Assembly: GCA_963576565.1 (NCBI GenBank) | Contig: OY755042.1 | Span: 12,564,262-12,628,261, forward strand | Length of the DNA: 64,000 nt | Direction of reading: 5' to 3' | Source of the DNA: Aspidapion aeneum | Lineage: Eukaryota; Arthropoda; Insecta; Coleoptera; Brentidae | Part shown: positions 55,701 to 64,000 of the stretch, in pieces | Layout of the letters: each line of letters begins with the position of its first letter | Numbering within the stretch: the first letter of the stretch is position 1 | The notes under the pieces: generated by a model | The model's database searches: none | What the model was told of the DNA's origin: nothing | What the model saw: only the letters and a program-made list of their open reading frames with translations | Position numbers and translations under genes: made by a program

Positions 55701-58700
55701 TTTCACAAGTTTCGCTCAAACATATGTGCTATAATGCAAGTTTGTTTTAATTTTTGGTATATTTAGTTTATTAGGCAGTCTGTAAGTGGTTTATAGATTG
55801 TGAATATAATTTTAAAGAACTAAAATTAAAAATGTATTCAGATAATCCTATTTAGTTTTACAAAAAAATGTGTAATAAATAAATGTAGTGTGGCCGTAAT
55901 TTTTTAAAATACAATTTACTTACAATAAGCAGTTTTCTCTAATTTATACGTTGCCTTCAATCTACCTTTACGAGAAACAACGAAACCTATCCTTTCTTTT
56001 AGTCACGTGACTTTCAATTTAACTCTCTCGCATATGATCACACGCCTGAAGTAAATCGATCACTACGCCATCAGCATTCGTTTTTTGGACAGTTATTTGG
56101 TCGTTCCATCTAACCATCGTTTTAATATAGTTCTCATACTGCATTGCTTTGGGATTTTTCGGACGGCTATAGTCCCTTAGTGTTAAATAAATGCATTATA
56201 GGCTTCCAGTAGTGAGGTCTTTAAATGTAAAAATGGACGCCTACTAAATCTCAACGTTAGCGAAGGGAGGAGGGGTAATCTATTCCCCTCCCATGTCTCT
56301 GGCAAAATCCTACCTTAAAGGTTTTATCCCCTCCAATAGTGGCCAAAATGCTCTTTCCCAACTCTGAGTGCAAAAAGTGATCAAAGAATATGTGAGCTTT
56401 TTCGACAATGGACGGCAAGATTCCCACGTGAGATGAATGACTTTCCGAACGTTGGCTTGCCTCCGGCCCGAAAAATGCGCCTACTGTTTGCATGATCATC
56501 GGCAAATAGTCACTAACTCCTAAGGTACATAAATAATAAACTTTAAGAGCAATTCCACGCCAAGTCATCCAATTTACAAAAAAAGTGTTGCCGTAACATT
56601 TAATATTTTTCTTTAATCATGCTTACTAAATGAAACAGCTTATGCTTAACCACTTTTGCACAATTTTAGATTTTTTAATCCAATTAGTATGTTGTACACG
56701 CATTTGGAAAGTCTAAAACGGGTAAAATGGGACTTTAAAGAAAAAAATTATCCTCATAGTAAACAGCACCAAAAGAAAATTAACCTATAATTTTGAAAAC
56801 ATGCATAAAAATAGTTTTCAAAAAAATGTGATGTTTAGCAAAATCTTTTATACTGGCTTAATTAGAGCAATTTCGAGAATATCCAAAAAACGCAGAAATT
56901 TTCGAAGTCTTCATATTTTTTTGGGGTATAAATGTAATGTTTTCTTAAATTTTTGATACAGTGTTGGAAAGCTATACTCACGGACTATATCTACCTTGTA
57001 TAAAACATATTTAAAAAGTAGACGTTATCTTGGAGTTCCACGAAGAAGTTAAGAATGTCTGGGAAATCCCTCAACTTCAGCATCAAAAATGACCCTGTCT
57101 ATCGGGGTGCTGGTGGTAATCAAGTAGGGTAAATTTTTCACTGTATCATATACTTTTAAAAACAAGAATAAAAAATCTGGGTCTGTAATCCTTCAGGTCA
57201 CTACATTTTTTTGTTATTTTAATATTTTTAGTGATGTTAAATTGCATCACAAATTACAGGCGAGGATCTACGGGAGGGGATGCCCCCCCCCCAAATCTGA
57301 AACTTTACTCAGTTTTGACACATAGAATACACCTCCTGGTCACTATGCAAAATAGTTTTGTGAAATATTTATTATTTTCCCCAAAAATAAAGTTTCTAGA
57401 TCCGCCCCTGCAAATTAAGGTTTATCAGAAGTTAAAGTTTATTTATATGAGCACTGTTCAATAAATTATGATCTAAACTCTCTTCATAAGGTCACTACAC
57501 AAATTTTTTTAAAGTTTATTTACTGTCATATTTAAAAAATCGGAAAAGAAGTTGAGTTCTATAATTTCAGAAACCGAACAATTTTTTTTTCTGAGCTTGG
57601 AGTAAATTTAGCATCTATAGTTAAATCATCCAGAGGAGTGAAAGAATGGTGTCCAGTTGTTTGTTTGAGATTTTAATGTAAAACAAATCGTTTCACAGTA
57701 CCTCCAAACGCATCACATGGGCTTTTACCATGCGTTAGTTTTGTACTTAGTTTTTTTAATGCCCAGTGGCGTATGCAGAAATTTTCCAAGGAGGTTAGGA
57801 GAGGGGACTTGAGTAAAAGCAAAGTCCTGGAAAACCATTTATTTCTTCTATCTTCTATCTATCTTTAGGAGAAGGTATTTAATGGTTTTGGAAAGATTAG
57901 GCCTCCAACCCCCCTCCCTCCTGCGTACGCCACTGTTAAACCTGAACCATTTAATTTACCAAAGAAAGAAACTAATTAATGTCCGTGTCTCATTAAAAAT
58001 GTATTGTTAAAACTAAAAAAAAATTCCGACAGTGTACGAAGATGGGACTTGAACCCACAAACTAGGATCTCACGCAAAGCAGTATGTGGCTATAAATAAG
58101 ATCCCCTAACGATGATTTTTATACATAATTTTTTTCCTTTTGCGACTCAATAAAAAAAATTGTTTTTTTTTTACAAGCTTTAACCAAATAGCTTAAAAGT
58201 TAATGTTAAAATGACAGACCCAGATTTTTTATTTTACTTTTATTTAGACGATACCAGTGACGATACATTATCAAGTAAAACAACGCACAAGCGAAGTTTT
58301 AATAGACAGATAGACATGACAATTTTTTTAGTCAAAAGTTGCCAATTCTGACGTTTTGGCGGTTTTTCCAATTTTAAAAAATTTAGTTTTCTGAAAGCAA
58401 TAGACCTAGAAATTTTTCTTTTGCCTTGTATGATAGTCAAGCCACTGAGCTTTAATGTGCGTATAGACTTTTTTTTGATGGACCATATTCCGCACCGGTG
58501 TAAATAATTAAAAATCGAGAAAATCATAAAATTTACTATTTTTTTAAAACTATTTTTGCCATGTCAAAAAAGTGAGGTTAATTTTTTTTCTGTATAGGAT
58601 TATCCAACCAGTATTAAAGATTTCTTCCGTCAAATTTGTTTTTACATAAGATTTAATACAACAGAAAGAAAAAAAAATAAGGTCACAACTGATTTTCTTC

Positions 58701-60214
58701 TTCTTTTTACTTTTAAAGTGGCCTGTAAAATACGGGAGGCAACATTAAAAATTAAAACTTGTTAATTTGGTATTCCTAGGACACTAATACATGTTATTAA
58801 AATTTGGATTTTTTTCGTGACATGGCAGCTACCCCCATTGGATGATTTGGCGTGGAATTACTCTTTAAACATTTATACAATGTGACAATGTGAAAAGGAT
58901 CCACCTGGATTTTCTCGAATATTATCAAGAAATTAAAAAAAACGCCGAAACACGTCGATTTTGTTTGCAAGGGGGACACTTTTTGGCTATCTTGAAATTT
59001 TTCTAGCACAAACCCCCTTCGAGGGGTATACTGTACCCCCTATATTTTGAATAGGGAAAGTGAGTCTAGTGATACCTTGTTTTGAAGCTCGCTTGAATAT
59101 CTTTACAACCGTGTGAAAATTTCGAAAATCCATCGATTAGTTTTTGAAATATTTGCTTTCAAATTTTCAAATTTAACATGGAATAATAAAATAAAAAGTA
59201 AATCCGAAAGGTATAAAATTCTTATTAAATTTTTATTTTATCAGTCCATATTAAATTTGAAAGTTTGAAGGCAATTATCTTAAAAACTAATGGATTGATT
59301 TTTGAAATTTTTACACGATTGTAAAGACATTCCAAAGGCCTTGAAAACAAGGTATCACTAGATCCACTTTCCCTATTCAAAATATAGGGGTAAAGTATAT
59401 CCCTCGAAGGGGGTTCGTGCTACAAAAATTTCAAGATAGCCAAAAAGTGTCCCCCATGCAAACAAAATCCTCTTAATTTCCTTTTCAAATTGTCACCTTG
59501 TATACCAGTATTTACTAAGATCTTAAAACTTAACTCCTGGATCAGGGTCTAAGTACTAAGTCTATAAACTTAATCTCGTCCGGTTTAAGTGTATTTTTTG
59601 AAACTTACAGGTCAAATAACTACAAAGATGTGGTTAACGTCCAATAGCATAGTTAACATTTTGACATTCTTATAAAAGTTCAAATTAACTTTAAAAATAA
59701 AGAAAAACCAAATAAAAATTTCATAACGATGTGTTATTTTTAGGAAATCTAGTCCGTGCAGTCATAGGATTCTCGTTAAGGGGTGATTTAAATTTAGAAA
59801 AACTATAGAAATTACCCAAGATCGATATTGTATTGTATTTGGGAAAGATGATTCGCATCTCGTCTAACTATGTGCGATTTCGTCTAAAATGGTATTAATG
59901 TCGCAAACGCAGCTAATAGGGTATAGTAGGCAAATTGAAAGTTTTGGAAATAAAATAATGAGCCACACATCACCCACAAAACCCACGGTTAAACAATGAA
60001 AAGGAAAATAATATAAACAATTCATAACACAAAAAATTCTAAAATCCTATTTTAATTATAAAAGTAATTTATGATTAAATAAAAAAAGCGTTTTACCTTT
60101 ATTAAAAAGATTTTTTCCAGCATCTCCCATGAACGAACTGGCCATCGATAACATATCCCCCAAATGAAAATCTTCGTTGTTGTTTTTCCTTGCACTCTGA
60201 TCTAACTTTTTATC
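37642..60214 (-). CDS. Orphan gene: protein of unknown function resembling a conserved arthropod family (seven exons, 5' end off the window)
   Basis: Exons 60214-60097, 56519-56314, 51354-51206, 49413-49224, 43253-43096, 39626-39452 and 37722-37642 join in frame (358 codons plus TAA), each with AG acceptor and GT donor and compatible phase. The order of segments reads LGDMLSMASSFMGDAGKNLF; GAFFGPEASQRSESHSSH; FFDHFLHSELGKS; IENQSFRKHWIQKVT; NAFFKSQGFPKKVLLDFEKP; KPYVKPAVKYTE; LADTINLDIIEPIIRVNRAY; NTPTCDRYVFCTINQ; LSGWFITSHTQTSFWDLY; KAECEGFHDAE; TTEYVHNEL. From memory this resembles an uncharacterised insect protein ending in TTEYVHNE. Cys residues occur late (CDR, CTI, KSCK, AEC), suggesting disulphides in a secreted or lumenal protein, but any signal peptide would be on missing exons. 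No catalytic motif recognised. Function unknown. Confidence 0.82.
38290..38650. repeat. Degenerate array of AGTACTG words
   Basis: CAAGTACTGC, GGTACTGCC, GGCAGTACTT and close variants occur more than a dozen times at irregular spacing, in both orientations because AGTACT is palindromic. In the last intron of the orphan gene. Nature unknown. Confidence 0.65.
38705..39360 (-). pseudogene. LINE RNase H / 3' region fragment
   Basis: Minus-strand frames read WKEKRVKFPT..ALVCFTNGSRLTEE..GAGIFLE, close to the RNase H DGSxTxxGxGAG motif (with N for the catalytic D), then CPKC-like and TAFHFSAQCEEEVRE, the usual end of I/R1/Loa-type LINEs. GC-richer than the surroundings. Several stops; dead. Confidence 0.6.
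39452..39626 (-). CDS. Orphan gene sixth visible exon
   Basis: 175 bp; after completing an Arg codon: YVFCTINQAAPSGDETLPGL to DLYEDITVKKSCK. Donor AAG|gtacgt. Confidence 0.85.
39740..40523. other. Orphan gene intron, nothing recognised
   Basis: A 94-codon plus frame at 40095 (MGQRKKVVKSCLKNND...) has no domain. CTCTGTCAATTGATGGGCGC at 40007 is a remnant of the CTCACACTA family's left end. Related pieces resume after the hAT insertion (AATCAGC...CCCGG at 41820-41890, inverted). Confidence 0.4.
40524..41685 (+). mobile_element. hAT transposon, internally deleted, with 8-bp target duplication
   Basis: TGTGTGAG at 40524-40531 and 41678-41685 flank the element 40532-41677. Its ends are CATAGCTAGGGGGGCC and the inverse of CATTGGCGTAGCTTGCTT. 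At the 3' end a frame (about 41311-41475) encodes ERSFSAMRRVFNWLRTTMTQ, ERHLGLSLLFIEKDVEVD and RRRKLYLYNC before TGA: the hAT C-terminal dimerisation region. Just upstream LPISSATR is in another frame, so the gene is frameshifted. About 1.15 kb, non-autonomous. Confidence 0.85.
41690..43095. other. Orphan gene intron, nothing recognised
   Basis: AT-rich. CACATTGACCAAGCAGTGTT at 42322 resembles 5288 (CACATTGACCATGAGTTGTT). AGTGCAAATTATCG repeats twice near 42791 and 42816. Confidence 0.4.
43096..43253 (-). CDS. Orphan gene fifth visible exon
   Basis: 158 bp; DVYNMAKESLGSHREPKELS to RAYRFAKNTPTCD, acceptor ttttcag, donor ACAG|gtaag. Confidence 0.85.
43531..44625. mobile_element. Large foldback element, right end truncated
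   Basis: Begins TACCGGGTGGGCC. Arms of about 450 bases centred near 44130 share ATGGAGGACGAAATTAAATT / inverse, CAAAGATGCTCGTTTATTCT, TTGCCAATCATGTCTGCATT and AACCGATTTTG..GATTCGTACC. The right arm stops after GGATAATAGAATATATTTAG, without the outer 100 bases. Confidence 0.75.
44715..44958 (-). repeat. TACCTTCCTAGCCC-end MITE family, fragment
   Basis: Inverted: AATGCTCCGTTAAAAGATTT, CCAAAATCTAATCAGCTCTT, AAAAATCGGTTGAGCGGTTC, ggcattatctcaaaaaaaaa, GGGCTAGGAAGGTAAAAA. Confidence 0.7.
44985..45310. repeat. Degenerate 16-bp-period array of TTCGAATGGCATTTTG
   Basis: Runs such as TTCGAATGGCATTTTG directly followed by TTCGCATGGCATTTTT show a 16-base step. More than ten related words (TTCGAA, CATTTTGTTC, AACAAAATG) fill the interval in both orientations. 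Just after it, TTCGG repeats four to five times at 45403-45424. Confidence 0.65.
45728..49092 (+). mobile_element. hAT-type transposon remnant with a foldback nested in it
   Basis: Ends CATCGGCGTATGCAGCGAGG and the inverse of CATGGGTGTACGCAGCATGA, each next to a C- or G-rich tract. Broken plus-strand frames near 45935-46150 read RKYGNTPLLCETQWF and IAVFKDNFW, as in ZMYM1-like hAT transposases. At 48721-48906 TALHILAALSCSTIERSFQR is the dimerisation region. The 8-bp flanks do not match well, so the exact borders are uncertain. Confidence 0.65.
47019..47763. mobile_element. Long foldback element with TA-CAGGGTGATT ends
   Basis: Arms of about 320 bases are close to exact inverses (CAGGGTGATTTTTTATAATT at the left; GCGATCTTGCAATTAT and AAAAAATCACCCTG at the right), with TA (GTAC) on both sides. 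A central loop lies near 47335-47440. Nested in the hAT remnant. Confidence 0.85.
49224..49413 (-). CDS. Orphan gene fourth visible exon
   Basis: 190 bp; ILESGRAMFNAFFKSQGFPK to YVKPAVKYTE. Acceptor ttttag, donor CGAG|gtatgc. Confidence 0.85.
49606..50180. mobile_element. Foldback element in the orphan gene intron
   Basis: TTTTTGACCCGCAGCTCCCT and its inverse at 50160-50178, and TATACCCATATAGTCAAGAT with its inverse near 50075, define arms of about 140 bases around a 280-base loop. Confidence 0.75.
50190..51205. other. Orphan gene intron, nothing recognised
   Basis: AT-rich. ACAGAAATTGTCCCTGTGTTACAGATC-type words near 50565-50640 repeat weakly. No frame with a domain. Confidence 0.4.
51206..51354 (-). 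CDS. Orphan gene third visible exon
   Basis: 149 bp; VFLDKDNKFSYDKFIELIEN to TTNKMNFFP. Acceptor ttttag, donor TTCCC|gtaagt. Confidence 0.83.
51810..53607 (-). pseudogene. Jockey-type LINE, 5'-truncated, reverse transcriptase ORF carrying a MITE
   Basis: The minus ORF 53607-52024 (527 codons) reads LWKVAEVIMIPKPGKP, YRPISLLPIISKLYEKLLLK, SHQFGFRDKHSTIHQVH, FLDVAQAFDKVWHEGL, ATFADDTGLLT near residue 302, AKYLGITVDAKLRWKAHV and the Jockey end RNIVNAPWYVRNSDLHRDL. Residues 98-202 come from an inserted hAT MITE. Where VPQGSVLGP should stand it reads STQGSELGPYLYLL, with a deletion just before it. The N-terminal endonuclease is missing. An A-rich AAAT-type tail (T-rich on plus) lies at about 51814-51832. 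It is in the orphan gene's intron, same orientation, and not functional. Confidence 0.88.
52994..53316. mobile_element. hAT MITE inserted in frame in the Jockey reverse transcriptase
   Basis: CTATGTAC at 52994-53001 and 53309-53316 is the 8-bp target duplication. The element 53002-53308 (307 bp) starts CAGCGGCGTAGCGTGGGGGG and ends with the inverse terminus GCACGCTACGCCGCTG. 307 + 8 = 315 bases = 105 codons, and no stop is introduced. Confidence 0.92.
53560..53740 (+). repeat. Dispersed repeat shared with 21835-22015
   Basis: GATATCTGAAAAGGAAATAT, GAAACCAGACCATTTGCCGA, GTTTGAGGCAAAATTTGACG and AGTCTCAGCAAATATCTCAA align with the 21.85 kb copy. Truncates the 5' side of the Jockey element. Confidence 0.6.
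53741..56313. other. Orphan gene intron, few recognisable features
   Basis: A GC-rich GGCGACGGC/GGCGGCGAG stretch near 53780-53835. TTTTAGGGACACCCTGAATA near 53960 resembles a CAGGGTG-type end. A block at 55535-55580 is shared with 5940-6010. No coding frame accepted. Confidence 0.45.
56314..56519 (-). CDS. Orphan gene second visible exon
   Basis: 206 bp; VSDYLPMIMQTVGAFFGPEA to ILATIGGDKTFK. Acceptor taccttag, donor AAG|gtagga. Confidence 0.85.
56570..57249. other. Orphan gene intron, nothing recognised
   Basis: AT-rich with short frames only. Confidence 0.45.
57250..57417. mobile_element. Short hAT-like MITE
   Basis: CAAATTA at 57250-57256 and 57411-57417 flank CAGGCGAGGATCTACGGGAG ... 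CTAGATCCGCCCCTG (57257-57410), an imperfect inverted end pair of CAGGGGCGGATCTAG type. An 8th target base differs (A/G). Confidence 0.7.
57764..57935. mobile_element. Short hAT-like MITE with CAGTGGCGTA ends
   Basis: CAGTGGCGTATGCAGAAATT at the left and CTCCTGCGTACGCCACTG at the right. The flanks ttaatgcc and ttaaacct share the first four bases, a worn or uncertain 8-bp duplication. Confidence 0.65.
58033..58105 (-). pseudogene. Second tRNA-like sequence
   Basis: On the minus strand GTGGGTTCAAGTCCCATC (T arm / B box) with an A-box-like TAGCCACATACTGC 25-40 bases upstream, followed by a long T run. The acceptor stem does not pair, so it is a relic. Shares TTTGCGT with the one at 18.5 kb. Confidence 0.45.
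58957..59469. mobile_element. Foldback element in the orphan gene's first visible intron
   Basis: GATTTTGTTTGCAAGGGGGA and its inverse ending at 59469. Arms of about 200 bases include GGCTATCTTGAAATTTTTCT, CCCCCTTCGAGGG and CTTTCCCTATTCAAAATATA. Confidence 0.8.
59545..59735 (-). repeat. Dispersed repeat, partner of 4475-4690
   Basis: Contains the inverse of the 4.5-kb copy without the 24-base palindrome insertion. Confidence 0.7.
60097..60214 (-). CDS. Orphan gene first visible exon
   Basis: 118 bp; DKKLDQSARKNNNEDFHLGD, then MLSMASSFMGDAGKNLFNK. The acceptor ttttag shows there is at least one more exon upstream; none was found between here and the window edge. Confidence 0.8.
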
Positions 60215-60959
60215 CTAAAAGTGTATAATTTGGTATACAGTAATACTTGAACAAACATAATTCATAAGGATAAGATATACCGGGTGATCCAGATGGGTTC
60301 GGTTTTTTGGCAGATCACGTGACTTCCGGTTTTACGGAAACGACATCACCCTGTATATTTTTATATTTTTTAATTCCTGAGAATATTTTGTGTCCAACGG
60401 TACCTCATATGTAAAATTTTAACAGATTAAAAAAATCGATTTAAAGTAGCTATGATGGGCTAAAAACTGTAATATTACTCTAAGGCTAAAAATTAATCTT
60501 TTGATCCTAACTAATTTATTTAAAAAAAACACCCTGTAGATGCTGTACGCTTAATTTTATTACGTTTTTAAATTTAAAAATAAAAATTCTCCAGTTTTTT
60601 AAATAAGATGATCAGGTCATTTTTCAGTAAAAATTTTTAGTTTATAAGGTAGGTATAATTTTTTTTTCAACATAATGTCTACCTAAATGTAAATATATAT
60701 TTTTTAAGCTATCAAAATTATGTGGGAAAATGTTGGGGCACAAAATGTTTCCAGGAATCCAAAAATGTAAATATATACAGATTTTCTCATTTGAAAATCA
60801 AATGTCACGTTGGTTGCCAAAATACATCAAATTTTGCATTATGTGATATCCCTTCGATTTATTATTCATGAAAAAGCAGAAGAAAAGGATGAGTCATACT
60901 CTAGGATCACTCGTTAAAATAATTTATAACGAGAGATTAATAGTACGTTTTAAACCTAG
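60215..60959. other. Orphan gene upstream intron, nothing recognised
   Basis: TACCGGGTGATCC at 60279 and ACACCCTGTAGATGCTG at 60530 resemble CAGGGTG-type ends in opposite orientation (about 250 bp apart), so this may hold another short foldback. No exon found. Confidence 0.4.
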
Positions 60960-60979
60960 GGACCGGGGCGTAGCGATGT

Positions 60980-62100
60980 GGTGACCCTATCACCCACGAC
61001 TTAAGTTAACTTGGTCGTGGAACCAACCAGACCTATGCTCGAGTAGCTCAATCGTCTTAAGCTACATTTACATAGCCGGCCTGTCAACTCTTAAAAAGTA
61101 AAAGTACTTGCGGGAGAGTAGCAACACGGATCACGGTGATCCGTGGTAGCAAGTGCACTTTCTTGTAGTTTACACATGGCAAGTTTAGGTGCTGCCTGTA
61201 CTTTCCGCCAGTAAACTTTCCAAATGTAAACGTAGCTTTAGCCTCTTTGCCATTGGGTCTGCAGTGGTTAGGGACCGTGGGTTTGCTGACTGTGCACTAA
61301 CATATCGAAGTTAATAAATGTCTCGCACAGGCGTCATCTATTCTGAAATTTTAGGACACATAAGTCCATCACGTCCTAAGCACACCAAAGTCCTTCGGGG
61401 GTTAGCAAATTGGGACAAGAGCAGGATCGTGTAATCTGGAACCTCTTAGCGACAAACCGGCACGATAGCGGCGGATTGGATGATCGCCGTTTTGCTCAAG
61501 GATTGGCTGTAGAACAACTCGTGTTCCGTGCTGGGTGGCCCTATTTAGGATCCACTCTGCTAACCCTAGAAGGCAGGGGACCATAAAAGGTGCCCTAAAC
61601 ATAGCCAGGCAACAAATGCCCGACTAGAAAACGGCATCCAGAGGGTAGCAACCCCACCGCCCGCGGCTTAATTTAACTTGGTCGTGGAATCACACAGCCC
61701 TATGCTCGAGTAGCTCAACCGTCTTAGCCTCCATGCAATTTGGTCTGTAGTCATGCTTAATTACCACGTTAATAAATGTCTCGCACAGGCGACATCTATT
61801 CTGAAATTTTAGGACACATAAGTCCATCACGTCCTAACCACACCAAAATCCTTCGGCGGTTGGCAAATTGTGACGAGAGCAAGGGGGTGTAATCTAAAAG
61901 CTCTAAGCGACAAGCCGGCACGTAGGCGGCAGATTGCATAATCGACGTTTTGCTCAAGGATTGGCTGTAGAGCAACTCGTGTGCTGCTTCCGTGAATGAT
62001 TTAGGATCTACTCTGCTCACCCTAGAAGAAAGGGGGCCATAAACCTTGCCCTAAGCATAGCCAGCCAACAAATGCCCGACTGGAAAACGGCATCCAGAGG
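60980..62100 (+). repeat. Tandem duplication of the LINE 5' region
   Basis: CACCCACGACTTAAGTTAAC...AACGGCATCCAGAGGGTA (about 60980-61646) is repeated at about 61647-62100 (CCGCCCGCGGCTTAATTTAA...). Shared markers are CTATGCTCGAGTAGCTCAA, GTCTCGCACAGGCG, AAATTTTAGGACACATAAGT and AAGGATTGGCTGTAGA. Only copy 1 contains the 178-bp MITE. Confidence 0.8.
61057..61240. mobile_element. MITE with 3-bp TTA target duplication (PIF/Harbinger-like)
   Basis: Element 61060-61237 begins AGCTACATTTACATAGCC and ends with the imperfect inverse AAATGTAAACGTAGCT, flanked by TTA on both sides. The paralogous sequence in copy 2 (GTCTTAGCCTCC near 61722) is the empty site. An internal hairpin CACGGATCACGGTGATCCGTG lies at 61124-61144. 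Confidence 0.8.
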
Positions 62101-63663
62101 GTACACCACATGCGGTCGAATCACAGAGAAAATAAATCAATATTGCCACATGGAATATCCGTACACTCATGGATACCAACACAAGCTCAAGTCCACAACG
62201 GAGAACGGCAATCATGGCACGCGAACTAGATATAAGATAAACTGATTGTTTTAGTTGACTTTAACGCTCGAGTAAGGAAAGACGTCATTGGAAAAGGGTG
62301 TTGGAAATATGAACTTAAATAGACTGTGCCTATTGCTCAGAAAACAGCCTCATAACAACGAACACACTATTCCGACAGAAAAACAAATTCAAGACCTTCT
62401 GGCAACACTCCAGACCAAAACACTGGGCTCTAATCGATTTCATAATTGTTCGTTCCAGAGATCAAAGCGATTTACATATAAGAAGAGCGATAACAAGTGC
62501 TAGTGACTGCTAGACCGACAATCGACTAATACAAGCCAAAATGAACTTGCAGATCCCACCAAAACGTAGATATGAAAGACAGCAGATCAGACGTAAATTC
62601 AACTTGGAGAGTCTACAAGATGATAACCACAAGAAATCTACAAGCCTCCTCGAAAGATAATCTTCCGTTAGAATATCCGGAGAACATTGAAAAACATTGG
62701 ACCATACTGAAGACTGCCTCCCAATCAACGATTGGATACCAAAAAAGGAAGCACCAAGACTGGCTTAATGAGAAGGATGTAGAAATCCAAGACCTTATCG
62801 AAGAAAAGTCTTGTACAAAGAAGAAGGAATACCAACAAGCTAAGGGACAAGTTCAACGGCAAACCAAAACGTTGAATAACAAGTGGCGCAACGCTACTCA
62901 AAGAAAGATTTCTATTAACTCTTGCTGGAAAGACCACTTTCAGGAGCTACTTAAAATAGTCGCGAGTCGACAATTACATATTCGACCGAGTCCCAGAATT
63001 GCCTATACAACATCTAAGTGAGATTCCAAAATTAGAGGAGGTCAAAAAGGCAATCATACAACTGAAAAACAAGAAATCTACGGGTACTGACAGCATCCCA
63101 GCTGAACTCATCAAACAAGGTGGTTACAGTTGACGCCCACATCCATATGCCTATTAGTAAAGTATGGAACGCTTAGACCATACATAAATACGGAACTCTT
63201 AGACCATTGAACAGAGATGCCTCAATTGTTCCCATCTTCAAAAAAGGAGACAAGGCACAATGTGGAAATTACAGGGGAATCTCTCTTCTTTTTGTTGTAG
63301 TGAAAATTCTTGCTAGAATATTGTTAAATCGCTTTATACGAGTTGCCCAACAGAACCTGCCTATATGGTTTTGGACCCAACAGAGGCACGGCTAACATGA
63401 TATTCAGTGCAAAGCAAATTCAAGAGAAATTTAGATCACAAATCTAGTTAAACCATTCGACTCCGTCAACAGAGAAGCCCTTTGGAAAGTACTGCCGAAA
63501 ATTGGGTGTCCCCAAAAGTACATCTAAATTGTTGAAAATGACTGCGACTGTCCTAAGCAGCTATGGACCAGATGAGCCTTTTCAGTCAAACACAGGTGTC
63601 AAGCAAGGCTGCGTGATTGCACCCACTTTATTTTCAATATTTGTTTGCTATAGGCTATATTTT

Positions 63664-63798
63664 GATAATCGCGATTGACAATCGGTCTCATTGATGCATG
63701 AACGTGTCGCAAACGATTGCTGCGACTGATCAATGGATCAATCGTTTCCTACACGATCAATCAATGCATCAATGAGACCGATTATCAATCGCGATTGT
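63664..63798. mobile_element. Short foldback at the LINE breakpoint
   Basis: GATAATCGCGATTGACAATC and GGTCTCATTGATGCATGA on the left are answered in inverse at 63760-63798. TGCTATAGGCTATATTTT just before it is also found at 22503. Confidence 0.7.
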
Positions 63799-64000
63799 CA
63801 ATTTAATTGATCATCTCGGGGGCACTTTACATATGGGTGTGAAACATGAACGTTTATTCCGTGACGTGAGGTGAGGTGAGCGCTTACACCGGTGGATTCA
63901 TTTCCCCGTGTAAAAAGATGGTAAAAGCGGGAGGGTTGATATTTAACACATAATCTGGAGAAAAAAGCTTGCGAGAGGCAACCCAGTTGATTTATTAAAA
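63799..64000. other. Right edge of the window, nothing recognised
   Basis: No frame or repeat identified. The missing 5' exons of the orphan gene were sought here without success. Confidence 0.4.

Larger units (their letters stand above)
60960..63640 (+). pseudogene. Degenerate LINE with endonuclease start and reverse transcriptase pieces
   Basis: After a duplicated 5' region, NIATWNIRTLMDTN..RRTAIMARELDI (about 62138-62236) is the endonuclease start. The next frame, LVDFNARVRKDVIGKG, is a GDFNAR-like motif, so the middle of the endonuclease is deleted. 62572-63021 holds the linker (STWRVYKMITTR..), then EEVKKAIIQLKNKKSTGTDS and IPAELIKQGG near 63035-63120, IVPIFKKGDKAQCGNYRGIS near 63216, and SNTGVKQGCVIAPTLFSIF near 63590. 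Frameshifts and stops throughout; similarity ends at about 63640. Clade uncertain (RTE- or CR1-like). Confidence 0.75.

Overview
The window is AT-rich nuclear DNA of an insect, most likely a beetle with a large, repeat-packed genome. This rests on spliced genes with GT-AG introns, an insect-type cytosolic sulfotransferase pair, an arthropod-type orphan gene, and many RTE/Jockey LINEs, hAT fragments and foldback MITEs. Genus is not determinable from the sequence alone. No operons, Shine-Dalgarno sites, CRISPR arrays or viral genes were seen.

Three host genes can be assembled exon by exon with matching splice phases. (1) A cytosolic sulfotransferase on the minus strand, exons from 15208 down to 2652; its last exon lies off the left edge. 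(2) A paralogous sulfotransferase on the plus strand, exons 22134 to 32599, complete except for a short first exon that carries the start codon. The two are head to head about 7 kb apart and share most intron positions, but differ in one intron around the 3'-phosphate-binding exon. (3) A gene of unknown function on the minus strand, seven exons from 60214 to the stop at 37642, whose 5' exons are beyond the right edge. From memory it resembles a conserved arthropod protein without an assigned function.

Almost everything else is mobile-element sequence, much of it inside introns. A near full-length RTE-clade LINE (23483-26766) sits in the first visible intron of the plus sulfotransferase, with 12-bp target duplications and a microsatellite tail. 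Older LINE pieces lie at 262-940, 6130-7440, 20068-20420, 38705-39360 (RNase H), 51810-53607 (Jockey-type) and 60960-63640. hAT-type DNA transposons lie at 40532-41677 and 45728-49092, with a fragment at 15610-16445 and MITEs at 53002-53308, 57257-57410 and 57764-57935. Long inverted-repeat (foldback) elements are unusually frequent. At least three share TA-CAGGGTG ends (2980-3467, 16469-17297, 47019-47763). Two dispersed non-coding families recur many times: one with TACCTTCCTAGCCC ends and one flanked by CTCACACTA hairpins.

The most informative observations are internal filled/empty comparisons, where a duplicated host repeat carries an insertion in one copy only (15452-17900, 60980-62100, 4475-4690 against 59545-59735). 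A second is a 307-bp hAT MITE that inserted in frame into a LINE reverse transcriptase and left the reading frame open.
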